DNA of 64,000 nt. It comes from Fulvia fulva. Lineage: Eukaryota; Ascomycota; Dothideomycetes; Mycosphaerellales; Mycosphaerellaceae. Both the position numbers and the translations under genes were made by a program. Positions within the stretch are counted from its first letter, which is position 1; each line of letters opens with the position of its first letter. This document shows positions 1 through 12,700 of the stretch, in pieces. A model generated the notes under the pieces. That model worked only from the letters and a program-made list of their open reading frames with translations. It was not told the DNA's origin and made no database searches. The DNA lies in the NCBI RefSeq assembly GCF_020509005.1, contig NC_063012.1, positions 6,758,001-6,822,000 on the forward strand. The letters are read 5' to 3'.

Positions 1-3000
1 ACCCGAAGACTACCTACGACTTCGTACTATAAGTAGTTAATACGGCGATTACTAAGGGTAGACAACTCGATATAATAGAGCGAGCTAACGACCTCTAGAA
101 TACCTAGTACACTACGCTATATACCGAATACGACCGTATCTATAAGATGCTACGAAGTAAAGAGCTTATTATATAGAAAATGGTAGTAGATCTTAAGAGT
201 AAGAAGGATTACGACCTAGCTAAGTTATAAGAGCTAGAGAAGAAATATAAGGAAGCTAATAACCTATATAAGCAGTTTAGCGAGATCTACGAGAAGGAGA
301 AGAAGAAGGCATAAGATGCTAAGGTAAAGAACTAGGCTCTATAATAAGAAGTCGATAACCTAAAGGCTCGGCTTAAGGTAGGAGACACTATATAGAACGG
401 AGGTAGGGGCCGCTTAGGCCGCCGACCCTCTCGTTCCCGCCTACGCGAGACCTTACTCGAGTAGCTATTACGTAGGTACCGCGAAGCTACTAGTAGAGGT
501 GGCGGTAGCGGTAGTAGTAATAACGATAGAGACGACTATAACCGTAGTAATAATAGCCGAGGACGTAATAACGACTGTCCGCGACTAGGACCTAATAATA
601 GTCGTGACTCGAGAATACGTAATACCCGTACCTAGATACTACTAGTTGACCTTCTAGAACGTCTCTTTACTATTAACCGTAACCTTACTCGCGGTATAGA
701 GATCGGTAAGGGTGTGCCTAACCCTAAGCACTTTAAGAACGATAATGACCCTAATTTCGACAGCTAGTATAGTAGTGTTCTCCTAAAGCTAACTGTAGTA
801 ACCTTCCGTACTAAGGCAGATAGTCTACGCTTCGTATATAGGTAGACGTAAGGTAATCCTTAGCGAAGCATTAAGCCGAGGATCCCTATGCCTAGATAGT
901 AGTCCTTTAACGAGTTTAAGACTAGAGAAGAGTTATTAGATTAGATAACACGCCAATATAGTATACGTAATAAAGGGACTAAGGCTATAGTTAATATTAC
1001 TACCTATAAGTAAGAATAAGGCAAAACCTTTATAGCCTTCTATATACGCTACTCGAAGTTACGCGCCTAGATATTATAGACCGATAAGACCGAGCTTATA
1101 CTATTCCGTAACCGACTAAACCGTAAGTACTTTATTAAGACCTTCGGCGACCGCGAAGTCGACCGCCGCCTAGATAGTATATAAGACGTTATCGAGGAGT
1201 GTACCGTATTAGACGAGAGCTTCTACGAGACAGATCGACTATACCCGTAGAAGGAGCGCCCCCGTAGTAATAGTAACTCGAACGGTAATAGCGGCTAGAA
1301 TAACTAGAATAACGGTAACGTAGTTACTAGTACCGCTACCGGTATAGTAGGTGCCTTAGTATAGCGCCTACTATAGTACGCTAGTACTAAGAAGAAGGAG
1401 GATCTACTAACATATCTATAGAACCTGCCTACGCTTAACCGTAAGTAGCGCGAAGACCTTAAGAAGTAGGGTAAGTACTACCGCTACCGTATAGGTTCTT
1501 ACGTGTCGACTAACCCTAAATACCTAATGTATAGGTACGATAGCGACTATCGCCTACCGCGTCTACGTAATACTACGCCGAATCCGAACGCGAACCTCAG
1601 TTCCCTAGCCGCCGATCCGTAGTAGGGAAATGGTACGACCGCTACCTAAGCGTAGTAGATAGCGGTTACCCGAACTTCCTAGGATAGAAAGAGTATAAGA
1701 TTAAGAGACACGGAATGTAAGAGACGGTAATAGACTATAGTAAGGAGCTTAAGATATCGGTATACGTACTAGATAAACAATAGCTAGCTATAAACCCTTA
1801 TATAGTATTACCCGTAATAATATAATATAGAAAGGCTCGAGGCCTTATAGATTCTACTTCTACCTCTCTCTTTCTTAACTGGAAATTTATACGTAAATAT
1901 ACAATACCCCTAATCCCTTTAACGTAAAGCCGACGACTAACACTAGGAGATAGAACGGCCACTATACGGCAGATTATATACGCGGCCCTTATAGACGTAG
2001 TTATCGGCTATTATTACGAGTAAATGTTATACTACGTCACCGACCTCGAATATAATATCGTCTTTAGCCTACCGTAGCTTATAGCGTATAACCTAAACAT
2101 CTTCTAGGAGATAGGCGAGGTGGCATTTAGATCGGATTACTACTTTGGTCACTATCTATAGAATAAGATATTGACAATAGTATAATCCCTAAACTATTGC
2201 GAGAAGAAGAAGTAGGCACTAGTACGGTACGGACTAGAGCCCTTTACTAGAGAAGTAGCGAGCTTTATAGTAGGAGGGGCGGAGCTAAACGTCTCATTAT
2301 ATAACCTAGAAGACATAGACAATAAAGAAGTGGACTACTAGGGCGTTTCTTAACCCGCGTAGGGAATGTACGCGTACCGGCCTAGGGCTAAGTACTTCTA
2401 CATTATGCCTACTAGGCGTAAGAGCGACGACGGAGAGCTTAAGCTAAGTGTAATAGCTACTAACGATCTAGACCAATTCTTAAACAAGCAGTTCAATTAT
2501 AACCCGAAGGAGAAGTTACCGCCGATATACTACGATATTACGGACGCTTTCTTAGCTAAGGATTATAAAGGACTCCTACCTTACCGACTAGGCGTAGATC
2601 ATAAGATTCACATTAAGCCTAATAGTCTATAAGAGCTACTATACCGCAAGCCCTACGGCCTAGCTAAGAAGGAGAACGAGGCAGTTAAGAGATAGCTAGA
2701 CGAGTAAATATCTAAAGGGAAGGTACGGAAAGTAGGGCAAAAGACGAGCTAGTCTCCTACACTAGTACTAGTAGTACGTAAGCCTAGAGGTAGGCTACGT
2801 ATTTATATCGACTATAGAGGATTAAATACGATCACTATTAAGAACCGGTATCCGATTCCCTTAATATAAGAGACGCTTAACCGTATATACGGTAAGAAGT
2901 ACTTTACGAAGCTAGACATTATAGTAGCCTTTAATAAGTTACGGATAGCTAAAGGGCACGAGTAGTTAACGGCGTTTACGACACGATACGGCATCTACGA

Positions 3001-6000
3001 GTGTCTAGTGCTACTATTCGGCTTGTATAACGGACTAGCATCGTTCTAATTATACATTAACAAGGTCTTATAAGAACACCTAGACGACTTTGTGTCGGCC
3101 TACCTAGATGACGTACTTATCTTTAGTAACACCTTAGAGGAGTACATTAAACACGTACGGAAGGTTCTTACTAAGCTACGCGATGTAGGACTTATAGTAG
3201 ACATCGACAAAAGCGAATTCTACTAATAGAAGGTGAAGTATCTTAGGCTAATTATAACCCCTAACGGCATCGAGATAGACCCCGAGAAACTCGAATATAT
3301 TTAGACATAGGAAGCTCCTAAGAACCTAAAGGATGTCTAGGCCTTCCTTAGATTTGCCAACTTCTATAGGCGGTTTATCGAAGCATTTTCGCGTATAGCT
3401 ACTCCTCTTATAAACCTGACTAAGTCGGACGAACTAAGCAATTATAAGAACAGAAGGATTTAATAGTCACTAGATTGCTAACGAGCCTTTAAGAATTTGA
3501 AAGCTACGTTTAGCAAAGCCGGTATGCTCGCACATTATATACTAGGTAGGGAAACGGTAGTAGAGATAGATTCTTTAGATTTTATAAACGCCGGCGTACT
3601 TTCGTAGTATGACGAGCATAGTATACTACATCCTATAGCCTTCTACTCGAAGAAGTTAAGTCTATAGGAGTGCAATTATAAAATCTATAACAAGGAACTA
3701 TTAGCCATTATTAAGGCTTTTAAGGAATAGAGACCCGAGCTCGCCTACGAAGTAGATAATAAGGACTTATAGCTAGTCAAGATTTATACCGACTATAAGA
3801 ACCTAGAATACTTCATAAAGACAAAGTAGCTAAATTGGCGACAAGCGCGTTAGGCTAAGTTCTTGTTACAATTCAACTTTAAGATAATATACCATCTAGG
3901 ACTTTAAGGTACAAAGCTAGACAGCCTAACGAGACGTAGCTAGGACCTTCCGTAGGGGGTAAACGACCCTCGGAACTAGCATTAGCATTAGACATTGCTA
4001 CCTCCTAAGCGATTCCTTAAGATCGCCTTACTATAGGTAATAGTAGAAGATACGCCGGAAGAAGAGGAACTAGTATAGCTAAACCCTAAAGCTAAAGAGT
4101 TTATGCCTCTAGAACGAGATACGCCTACTAAATAACCGGCGACGCGTAAGAGTTAACGGGAAGCCGAACTCGAGTATCGAATGTCGACGGCGTACGTAAC
4201 CGATAACGAGCTTAAGACCGCGATTAGGGACCTATAGAAAGACCGTGCTCCTACACTACTATAGAGAGCGAAGATTCACCTAGTATACTATAAAGTAGAT
4301 AGCGACCTACTATATATTCGAAATCAATACGACGGCTAGAGCTTATAGGTACTAAACGACTAAGCCTTATAGACTAGGATAATTAAGATAAACTATAACG
4401 CTCTAGTAGTAGGCTATCTAGGACGAGCTCGTACTTATAAACTCGTAGTACGTAAATTCTACTAGCCTAGATTAGCGAGATCCGTACGTAGATATAACGC
4501 GAATTACCGTACCTACCGTATAACAAAATCTCTACACTCCTAGCCACTAGGATTATTATAGCCACTTCCTATTCTAGATCGGCCTTAGAAACATATTGTA
4601 GTCGACTTCGTTATCGGACTCCTAGATAGTACTCTTAACGGTATAGTCTATAACAATATTATGACCGTTACTAATAGGCTTACTACGGAAGTCGAGCTGA
4701 TCCCTATTAGCGTAATAATAGTACAGAATGCGGCAAGGCTTTTCCTTAAATATATGTTCTGTCGGCGCGGGTTTCCTAACACTATTATATTAGACCGTAG
4801 CAAGTAGTAGGTTACTACCTTCTAGAAGAAACACTATAAGATGCTCCGTATAAATCGTAAGCTAAGTTCTTCGTATTACCTAGAAACTAATAGACAGTTA
4901 GAACGTACTAACTAGGCGATAGAATAGTATCTTCGTATATTTACTAATAAGGTATAGGATAACTAGGTAGAATAGCTATGCCTTACTTAGTTCGCGATTA
5001 ACAATTACCTATCCGAGACTACTAGTATATCGCCGTTCTACGCTACCTTAGGCTATAACCCTAAGTTTATAGAGTGAGTTGACCTAAACGCTAGAAAGGA
5101 GAGAGGACTGACTACTCTCTAGCGACTAGATACGCGATTAGTAGAAACCTTTATACGTCGAATTTACGAGCTTTATAAGCACCTTTAAGAGAATATACGA
5201 ATGTTATAAGCTCTCTAAGTAGAAGTAGCAAACCGCTACCGAAGCATTCCTCTAGACTATAAGGTAGGTAATTAGGTATATCTTAGTACTAAGAACATCC
5301 GTACGACTCGACTATCTAAGAAGCTAGATAGGAAATATGCCGGCCCTTACTAGATTACGGAAGTCATACCGGCTAGACTCTCTTATTAACTAAAACTATT
5401 AGACGCTCTAGTAGGACTTAATAACTACTTCTATACCTTACTACTATAACTAGCCGACCATCCCGATATCCTACTACTTAAAGGGCAGTATCTAGCGCCG
5501 CTACTACCGATAACTATCGAACCTAACACTACCGAGGCTAATATAGTAGCCGATATAGTAGTAGCGCTAACGTATATATACGAGGTAGGAAAGATCCTTA
5601 ATATATACACCCGTAAGCGGGTAGGCAAGGTGAAGAAGGGGTATAAGCGTAAGGTAGATATATAGTATAAGGTGAAATAGGCTAGATATTAGAACGAGGA
5701 GGATAGTAAGACCTAGTAACCTATAGAGGATATACTTAAACACGTAGCCGCCGCTATTATAGACTTTTACTATAACTAGCCGGAGTTGTCTACGCCTATA
5801 GGCTTCGTAGCTCTATCTAACTAGTCCCTACTAGCTACTAAGGTGCTCGGGCTTAACACGATTAGGGTCATTCTAAAAGAGACCGTTACGAATAAGTCGC
5901 CTCGAGCCTTACCTCTAATAGAATCTACTCCGTATATATTCGATACTCGAGTAGAGCCTATAGAGCCTATAATAATACCTAACTTTAGTTATAAGGATTA

Positions 6001-6570
6001 TACGCGAGTACTAGCCGAAGATAGACTTAGGTCTAGGGCAAGCTAGCTAACTAGGCAATATGTTTCTCGAAGGAAGCCGGTCGAGGATAGTCTTAATAGA
6101 GCGAATACGATGTTATCGGATAACGATAGGGCACTAGAGGATAATTAGGCGTTCGCGCGATTATAGAGCTCGATAGGCAAGTAGCCTTATAAGGTAGATA
6201 ACGCTTAGAGGACTAAGGCGTGTTTTGGGAGGGGGGATACTATTACGGGTAGCCCGCGACCCCCTACTATAGCTACGTCGGCCCGGCTAAACCGCGGACC
6301 TTCCGTATCGGGTTAGCGCGGCTTAGCTTCACTTTATAACTTCGCCGCGCCTCGCGCTCCTCTTTCGTAGCTTCGTAGAACAATAACTATCTCGTTCGGA
6401 CCCTATAATACGCGCGTCCTTATAGATAGCTATATTAAAAGAGTTTTAGTACCTACCTCTAGTAAGTTATTAGAGCTTATAGACGAAACGAACGATATAG
6501 AAGATAATAAAGCTTTCGCGTTTACGCTAAGGGAGATTTAAGGACATACGCTTCGAGACGAAGGTATTTT
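1..6570 (+). pseudogene. Gypsy-B gag-pol relic
   Basis: Gag-pol polyprotein, broken by RIP. A gag zinc knuckle of form CX2CX4HX6C can be traced near 1470-1530 with its Cys codons turned to Tyr. Reverse transcriptase is clear at about 2640-3400: [18 protein letters not shown] (near 2812), then [19 protein letters not shown], and the catalytic box as [12 protein letters not shown] near 3100. RNase H follows (about 3560-3950: IYNKELLAIIKAF). Integrase lies at about 4270-5060 and a long C-terminal region runs to about 6570. Short open stretches at 2366-2632 and 5843-6046 are merely pieces of this frame without stops. The family's usual product is a single polyprotein of well over 1,000 residues. 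None of it is translatable here. Confidence 0.85.
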
Positions 6571-6583
6571 AGAGGGGGGGTAG

Positions 6584-6788
6584 TGTTATAGCCGCTCCGT
6601 AAGTAAAGGATTCGAATCTTATCACGTGACCTCTGTTCACGTGACCTAGATGACTAAGCTCGGTCCGATACCGACGCCCGATACCTCGGCCTTTAAGTAT
6701 AGGCCTCGTTCTTAGACTCTCTTCTCTCTTTAGCTATCGACTTCGTTAATACTATACCCTTATACTCTCGTACTATAGTCTCGTAATA
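6584..6788 (+). repeat. Gypsy-B 3' LTR (205 bp)
   Basis: Starts TGTTATAGCC directly after a purine tract (AGAGGGGGGGTAG) and ends GTAATA, probably CGTAACA before RIP. It aligns along its length with the solo LTR at 54182-54375. It holds two CACGTG palindromes (6623-6628, 6638-6643), each followed by ACC. Confidence 0.88.
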
Positions 6789-6811
6789 GTAAGCCCGGTT
6801 ACCGTCTATAG
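6789..6811 (+). mobile_element. Gypsy-A1 fragment (gag zinc-knuckle region)
   Basis: These 23 bases match the gag knuckle region of Gypsy-A2 at about 14208-14230 (GTAAGCCCGG start, TATAG end). They resume at 31107 once Gypsy-A2 is removed. They are the only piece of the host copy A1 left between the Gypsy-B and Gypsy-A2 insertions. The last five bases (TATAG, 6807-6811) are the left target-site duplication of A2. Confidence 0.8.
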
Positions 6812-6972
6812 TATTACGGCCCTAGGCCTAGTAAATATCTATCTAGTACGTAGGTTACGTAACCGCGCGTACTATTATAGTACCTCGGCTTATATATAGC
6901 CTCGGCGTACCTCGCGCTCCTCCTTCCTACGTACCTAGCTACTTTGTATCAATACGACTATAAACCGTTATA
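6812..6972 (+). repeat. Gypsy-A2 5' LTR (161 bp)
   Basis: Begins TATTACGGCC (TG to TA by RIP) and ends CCGTTATA. It matches the LTRs at 30946-31106 and 50030-50190 at equal length, with differences mostly of C/T or G/A type. Confidence 0.9.
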
Positions 6973-7999
6973 CTTAGCTAGGTCTCTATATCCGTAGAAG
7001 AGCTACGACGGGATCTATAAGAGCGTAGATTATTAAAAACAACCGTAATAAGAGATTACGGCGTATAATAAAAAACGCGCGACTCGGTATAAGAGACTAC
7101 TATAGGCTAAGTAGCACCTAATATAGTACGACCCTAAGGGTAGCGAGGCTCGCTACTAGCTATACGACTAGTAGTATAGCGCGAGTCTATATTTAATATA
7201 TAGACTTAAGGACAAACGTAAGAGTAGTAGTAGACTACCGACGACGCTATATAGTAGAAACTCGAGAACTTATAGCGCCTAGTCACTAACCTACCTAGTA
7301 AGTTCAACTTATACGACCTTCTAAACGACGACGAGATCTAAGACAAGAACGGCGTTACTATAGCGGTAGTCGACTACGACGACGACGGCGCGACCGAGAA
7401 AGGTAAGGGCGAGGATATATAACAAGTCGCGAAAACCCTCCGAATTCCCGCGAACGACCTCCTTTAACTCGATATCGACTAGCTCGTTAAGCTCCTAGTA
7501 GAGCCCGAGACCGCCGCGGCTATCTACTTTATCCTACGACGCGCCGAGTAAGAGTATAGGAACGTAATATAGATAGCGACTATCCTCTACGAGTAGTTAG
7601 GCAAAGTAGAGTAAGAGCTTAGGAAATAGAAGAGTCACGACTAATAGATACGTAATAAATACGACACCCTAGTTAAGGACCGCGATACGCTAAAGGTATA
7701 GAAGGATAATACTACTAAGTACCGCGACGCTTATTAGAAGGACCTTAGTACGGTACGAGGAGAAATAGATTAGGCTAAGTAATAGCTTATCTAGGTTTAG
7801 TAGGAACTTAATAACCTAAAGGCCCGACCTAAGGTATTATCGAATATAGATAGATAGATTTGTCATTCCCCTGTTCTAGGACCCTATCCGGCCTATATAG
7901 GTATATATCTATTGTTATGTACAAAGGGAAACCCGAATAGGTGAAAACCCTTCCCGCCCCCGACTACTCCTTATCTAGATTAGCTTTCCCTCTGAACGT

Positions 8000-10900
8000 A
8001 CGTAGTCTATGTCACTACCCCGTTAGCCCCCGCTCCTAGCCGGTCTCGTCGCGCTACGTCGTGTCCTCTCTTCCTATACTGCTCCTACTAGGCGGTACTG
8101 TTCTAGCTAGCCCTTCTCTAGTATCTAGTTCGTAATACGCCGTAGGTCTTTAGCGTTATTAAGAAGTGCCCTAATCGTCCGGTTCCTCGCCTTTGCCATC
8201 CACTCCCCCCTTCCTAGCGACCACCTCGGACAGACGAGGAGTGCGTACCGTACGTTCTAGGAGCGATAGCCGTAGGGGCAGCTAGTATTCGTGTATCCTA
8301 GAACCTTCCTCTATAATAGGTACCCCTAGAGGCCGATATGTTCGCTTCGTAGTTAGGTTGCTATGCTACTCTATACCCTCGTAAGGCGGTAGTAGATAAG
8401 CTTCGGGGGGTGCTTGACCGCGGATTTTGTAGCTGACTATTCCTTAGGTTATCTCGCTAGCTAAGGGCGTCTACTATACCCTATAACGTAGTTGTTCCAC
8501 CTCTCTTTCTATAGTTACTCTACTAACGATTTCTTACCTTCCTATTATGTTACTAGCTATTCGTCCCTTACCCGGTAGTTCGGCTCGTTTCCGGGTCGAA
8601 TGCCCTTATACGCTAGTACTAATTCGCGGGCCCTTACGACTATACTAGCGATGACCTTCTATACTAGGTACTATGCCGACTTGCCTAAGTAGGAGGTCCG
8701 TAGTCCCTAGATGTATAGGTCGATCGGCGGTATAGCGGTCTCGTGCTTAAGCATCCTCGTTAGTATCGACTTATATGCCCCGGTGACCTTCCTTAGGCAT
8801 TGGTTTTAGATCTTCGCTAGCGGCGCGACGAGTCCCTTCGATAGGTAGGCCCTCTCGCCTAAGGACCACACTTAGCTACTATAGGTAAGGACTGGCCGTA
8901 TAATAGCCGTATATAGAAGTCGTAACTACCGGAAGTCCGCCCCCTATATAGACGTAGTGAGCCTCTAGTATGATGCTATATTCTGTTTAGCTTTCCGTAA
9001 TATTGCCTATACGTACTTCCTCTACCGTAGCGCCGGGTCTACCTATAGTCCGAGGATCCTAAGCTGATTTGCCGGGTTAGTCGTGTGCCCCTATATCTAG
9101 ATAGAAGCTTATATATTATAGAACCGTGGCCGGCGCGTAAAGTGTATCAGATTGTACTTTTCTAGGGCAAACCGAGCCCCGTGCCTCCTAGCCTAGTCCT
9201 CGCAGATCTTGTGCTTCTCTTCTAGTAGCCTATAGTTCTCCTTAGTCGAGGAAGACTACGCTAGGATGTTTATGTCGTCTACGAAGCCGCTCGCAGCGGT
9301 GTTCTAGGATTCTAGGGCTGGGAGTAGCGTCGCTATAAAGAAGAGGAACAGAATAGGTACTAGCGTTAAGCCTTACGGGATTCTAGTATAGACTACTTAA
9401 AATGGGCTTCTGTACTAGCCGACTAGGATCGACGTACTACGGTTTTAGAGGTAGGACCGTACGAAGTTAACAAGCCACTTAGGGAGTCCTTTCGACCTTA
9501 GGATGTAGAGAAGCCGCGGGTATAATACGTAGTCGAAGGCTCCCGATATGTCTAGGCTAAGTAAGGAAGCCACCTTGTCCCTATTCTTATACTAGATGGC
9601 CTTTACCTAAGAGGTAATAAGTTCTATCGCGGATAGCGTCGATCGCTATAGGCGCGTACCTATCTAGGTGTCCGGGAGTAGGGAGTGTTCCTCTACCGCC
9701 TCGGAGAGTCTCGTTATAACTAGCTTCTTAAGCGCCTTCCTAAGAGTGTTAAGGAGCGTAATTAGGCGGTACGACTTCACCTACGTATAGTCTTCCTTCT
9801 ACGGCTTACGTAGGACTACTATCGTCGATTGTTTAAAAGCTATCGGGTGGTATCCGGTCTGTAGGCAGGCGTTAAAGATCGCTATAACTACTAGGGCTAG
9901 TTGATCTCTATACTTCCTTAGTAGCTCGTTTGGGATCCTATCCGGCCCCGGGGCTTTCTTCGCCGGCAACTTCCTTAGTATAGCGGTAACTTCTCCCTCG
10001 GACACCTCCTATTAGACCGCGATGCTAGGGGCTAGGGGAGTAGAGCTGTTTATATCGCTTAGATCAGCCTCGACTAGGGGTAGGAAGAACTTACTAGCTA
10101 GTAGACGCGCCTTGGCCTCGGGGTCGCTAACCGGGCTACTAGGCGATTGTAGCGCTAGGATAGAGAAGGAGGGGCCCTGTATAGGGTCCTGTCGGGCCCA
10201 TTTTGCTAGCTTCTACATCCTCTCTAGCTTGCCGGCGATTTCTTCTACTATAGCCCTCTAGCCGACTGCTTTCTCCCTCCGTATTATAGCTTTCTTCTAT
10301 TAGTATGCCTCCCTATATACGTTCTAGGCCTCCTCGCTATAGCTACTCGTCCACACCCGGCGGGCTCTCCTTGCTTCTCTTACTACCGTAGTGTACTCCG
10401 GCGTCTAGTATAGTTTGGACTATGTCGTTAGTTAGGCAAGCGGAACGTAAAGTAAGGTCGCTTTTCTTATTTCGTCTATCAACCCCTAGACTGCTTCGTC
10501 TATCTCGTCTTTACTGTTGTATTGCTACTACGCGATCTAGACTAGCCTCTTAGAGTTATCGAGGTACGCCTAGATGTTGGCCTAGTAGGCCTTTCCCTAG
10601 TTTGGCTTAGGGGTTCTCGCTAGTATACGTTATATCTATGTCGTAATAGAGGTCCTGACTAGCATATAGTCTGACGACGCCTCGAGTTTATGTTCGATCC
10701 TATAGTAGGTTACCGTGTGGTAGTGGCTATCTAAGATCTAGGAGAGGTCGATCGTGCCTTAGAGTCCCCCTCTCTTCTAGGTGCCCAGGTCCTTCGGGGT
10801 ATTAAGGGCAATTGCGTTGCTCGCTATCAAGTCGAGTACTTCGTCGGCTATAGGGTACGGCTATATAAGGCTTTCCTAGGAAGGGTGGTGTATGTTAAAG

Positions 10901-11340
10901 TCTCCTACTACGATGTAGTACCCTTGTCTCTTAAGCGCACTGTCTAGGTGTCTACAGACCCCTAGGTCGCGGCTAGACCTCGAGGCTAGCGGTTGTATAT
11001 ATAGGTTGTGTATCTAGGTACTACCTACGTGGAGGGAGGTAATATCGCCCCCGCCTTCTTCGTCTACGTAGTACACTACCTCCTAGTCGGATTCTAGTAT
11101 GTCCTTGCTGACATAGAAGCACGTACGGGGTCTGCCGTCGCCTCGTAGGCATGTCGTATAGCCTAGTGACTTGTAGGTCGTTAGTCTCTTATAGTGCGGG
11201 TTAATCTATAGCTCCTAGATTATAATGATGTAGTGGACGCGCGGGTCCGCCTCGTGTAGGAAATGGTTCTAGACTATATCCTTACTATAGTTGACGTTAT
11301 ACTAGATGATACTAAGCGTGTCGAGGCTAGTTATCGGCAT
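8000..11340 (-). pseudogene. LINE-1 ORF2 relic (endonuclease + reverse transcriptase)
   Basis: A plausible start ATG is at 11338-11340 (MPITSLDTLSII, then YNVNYSKDIV). The AP-type endonuclease spans about 10650-11340, with VVGDFNIHHPS near 10890. The reverse transcriptase begins with an open stretch at 9799-10005 (KLPAKKAPGPDRIPNELLRK) and has its catalytic box ASGFVDDINI near 9265-9295. A C-terminal region continues to about 8000, followed by the 3' UTR. It is closely related to the LINEs at 23630, about 50560 and 60541. The 68-codon open stretch is a chance survivor, not a separate gene. Confidence 0.82.
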
Positions 11341-11349
11341 CGACAATCA

Positions 11350-12700
11350 TTTCCTCTATATCGTCCTATGTCCTACTACCCTATACGTCCTAGTCTACGC
11401 CTATTAGCTATGTACTAAAGGGGAGCCGGGCCTAGTTAGATTCCCTCGCCGTAGCTAGCAGAGCACGTGGCCTCCCGTACGCCCTAGGCTACGTATCCTT
11501 TATATCGTTCTCGGCCCTAGGGCGCTTATGCCCGACCGCCGCTAGTTAGTTCCGGTATAGGCTAGCCTTACGGTCGCCGTAGAATCTTAGGGCGACGGTT
11601 CTGTTTGTAATTGCCTTGTTTTTCGCTAGTTTCCGCTATAGGCATTCCGTACTATACGATAGGTAGTGCCCCGGACAGTTCGCGTACCGTCTCGTAGTCG
11701 ATATATAGTCCCTAGATATATAGTCTCCTATATAGTTCGAGCAGGCCTACTTGTTTATACACGTGTAGGTTTGGTGTCTATACTGTTAGCATTTGAAGTA
11801 TTAGAGGACACGAAAGGATAAGGAGTGCTTTTCTACTATCTTAAGGCTATATTACTAGACTAGGCCTTGTTCTATCGCTAGATCCGCCGCTTTCGCGTCT
11901 TGTAGCTATACTATTAGCGCCGAGGCCTTCTTGCCTTCTAGCCATTTCCTATAGAGCCAAGTCGCCTTCTAGATTAGAGAGTTAAGAGTGACCGGGTTGT
12001 CCTCTTAGAGAGCGCGTAGGTGACCCTAGTTAGTTAGGTCAAACTCCTTAGGTATGTCGTGGACTAGGATCGTAAATTGTTTCGTTAAGACCTTCGCTAA
12101 TGCCGCAACCTTAGATGCCTACTATAGCTGTGCCTCTAGGTACCTCCTAGTAGTAGTAGAGCTAGTATAGATCTATAGAGTACCGTTAGACTATTAGTTC
12201 ACTACGACTACCCCTAGTTAGTTGATTCGTTAGGCGAGCTCCTTGTTCGATAGCTTCGTAACTTCGGCCTAGTCTTCCTTTACTATAATGCGGATCGTAA
12301 CTATATCGTGCGTTAGGCGGGGGCCTAGTATCGATGCCGCGACCGATACCTAGCTATAGGGGTGTTAATTCCGGGTGGCCTTACTAATCGCCTAGGACGT
12401 CGTCCTCATTTCTTATTGCCCTCGGTAATACGACAGTATAAGCGCCGTACGTAGCTAAGTGATCATTACCTATAGAGACCGGTAAGGGAGCTGATCGTTA
12501 GTTTCTATACTTTTTACGTCCTCTATAAGTTGCTACTAGTTGTCTTAGGGGGGCTTCGCCTATAGGGCCGTAGGCGCCGTTAGTACCGTAGCCTAGGCTA
12601 CTATTGCCTAGGAGTTGCCTAATGTAGCTAGGCACCTCCGCGGCGTTTAGAGCTGAAGAAATAGGGTGAAGAGAGCTTCAAGCTGTCCAGATTAAATGAG
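11350..12700 (-). pseudogene. LINE-1 ORF1 relic (RNA-binding, three zinc knuckles)
   Basis: ORF1 of a Tad-like LINE, a nucleic-acid-binding protein that packages the element RNA. Three adjacent knuckles lie at about 11650-11815 in minus-strand order; fragments such as CFKC, HQT, ACSNY, and ANCPGH remain, with several Cys and His codons turned into Tyr. Stops throughout. The start is not definable after RIP. Confidence 0.7.

Larger units (their letters stand above)
1..6788 (+). mobile_element. Gypsy-B: Ty3/gypsy LTR retrotransposon, 3' part, RIP-mutated
   Basis: The element runs in from beyond the left edge and ends in an LTR at 6584-6788. Internal order is gag, protease, reverse transcriptase, RNase H, integrase, polypurine tract (6571-6580), LTR, all on the plus strand. 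RIP is very heavy: CA and TG are nearly absent and TAG/TAA stops occur every few dozen codons, so it cannot make protein. A solo LTR of the same family lies at 54182-54375. The bases directly after the LTR (GTAAG at 6789) belong to the Gypsy-A host element, so GTAAG is the likely right target-site duplication; the left copy is outside the window. Confidence 0.9.

Noticed and set aside
2366..2632. 88-codon open frame as a small gene
   Set aside because: It is in frame with Gypsy-B pol, between protease and RT, with stops on both sides; a remnant of the polyprotein.
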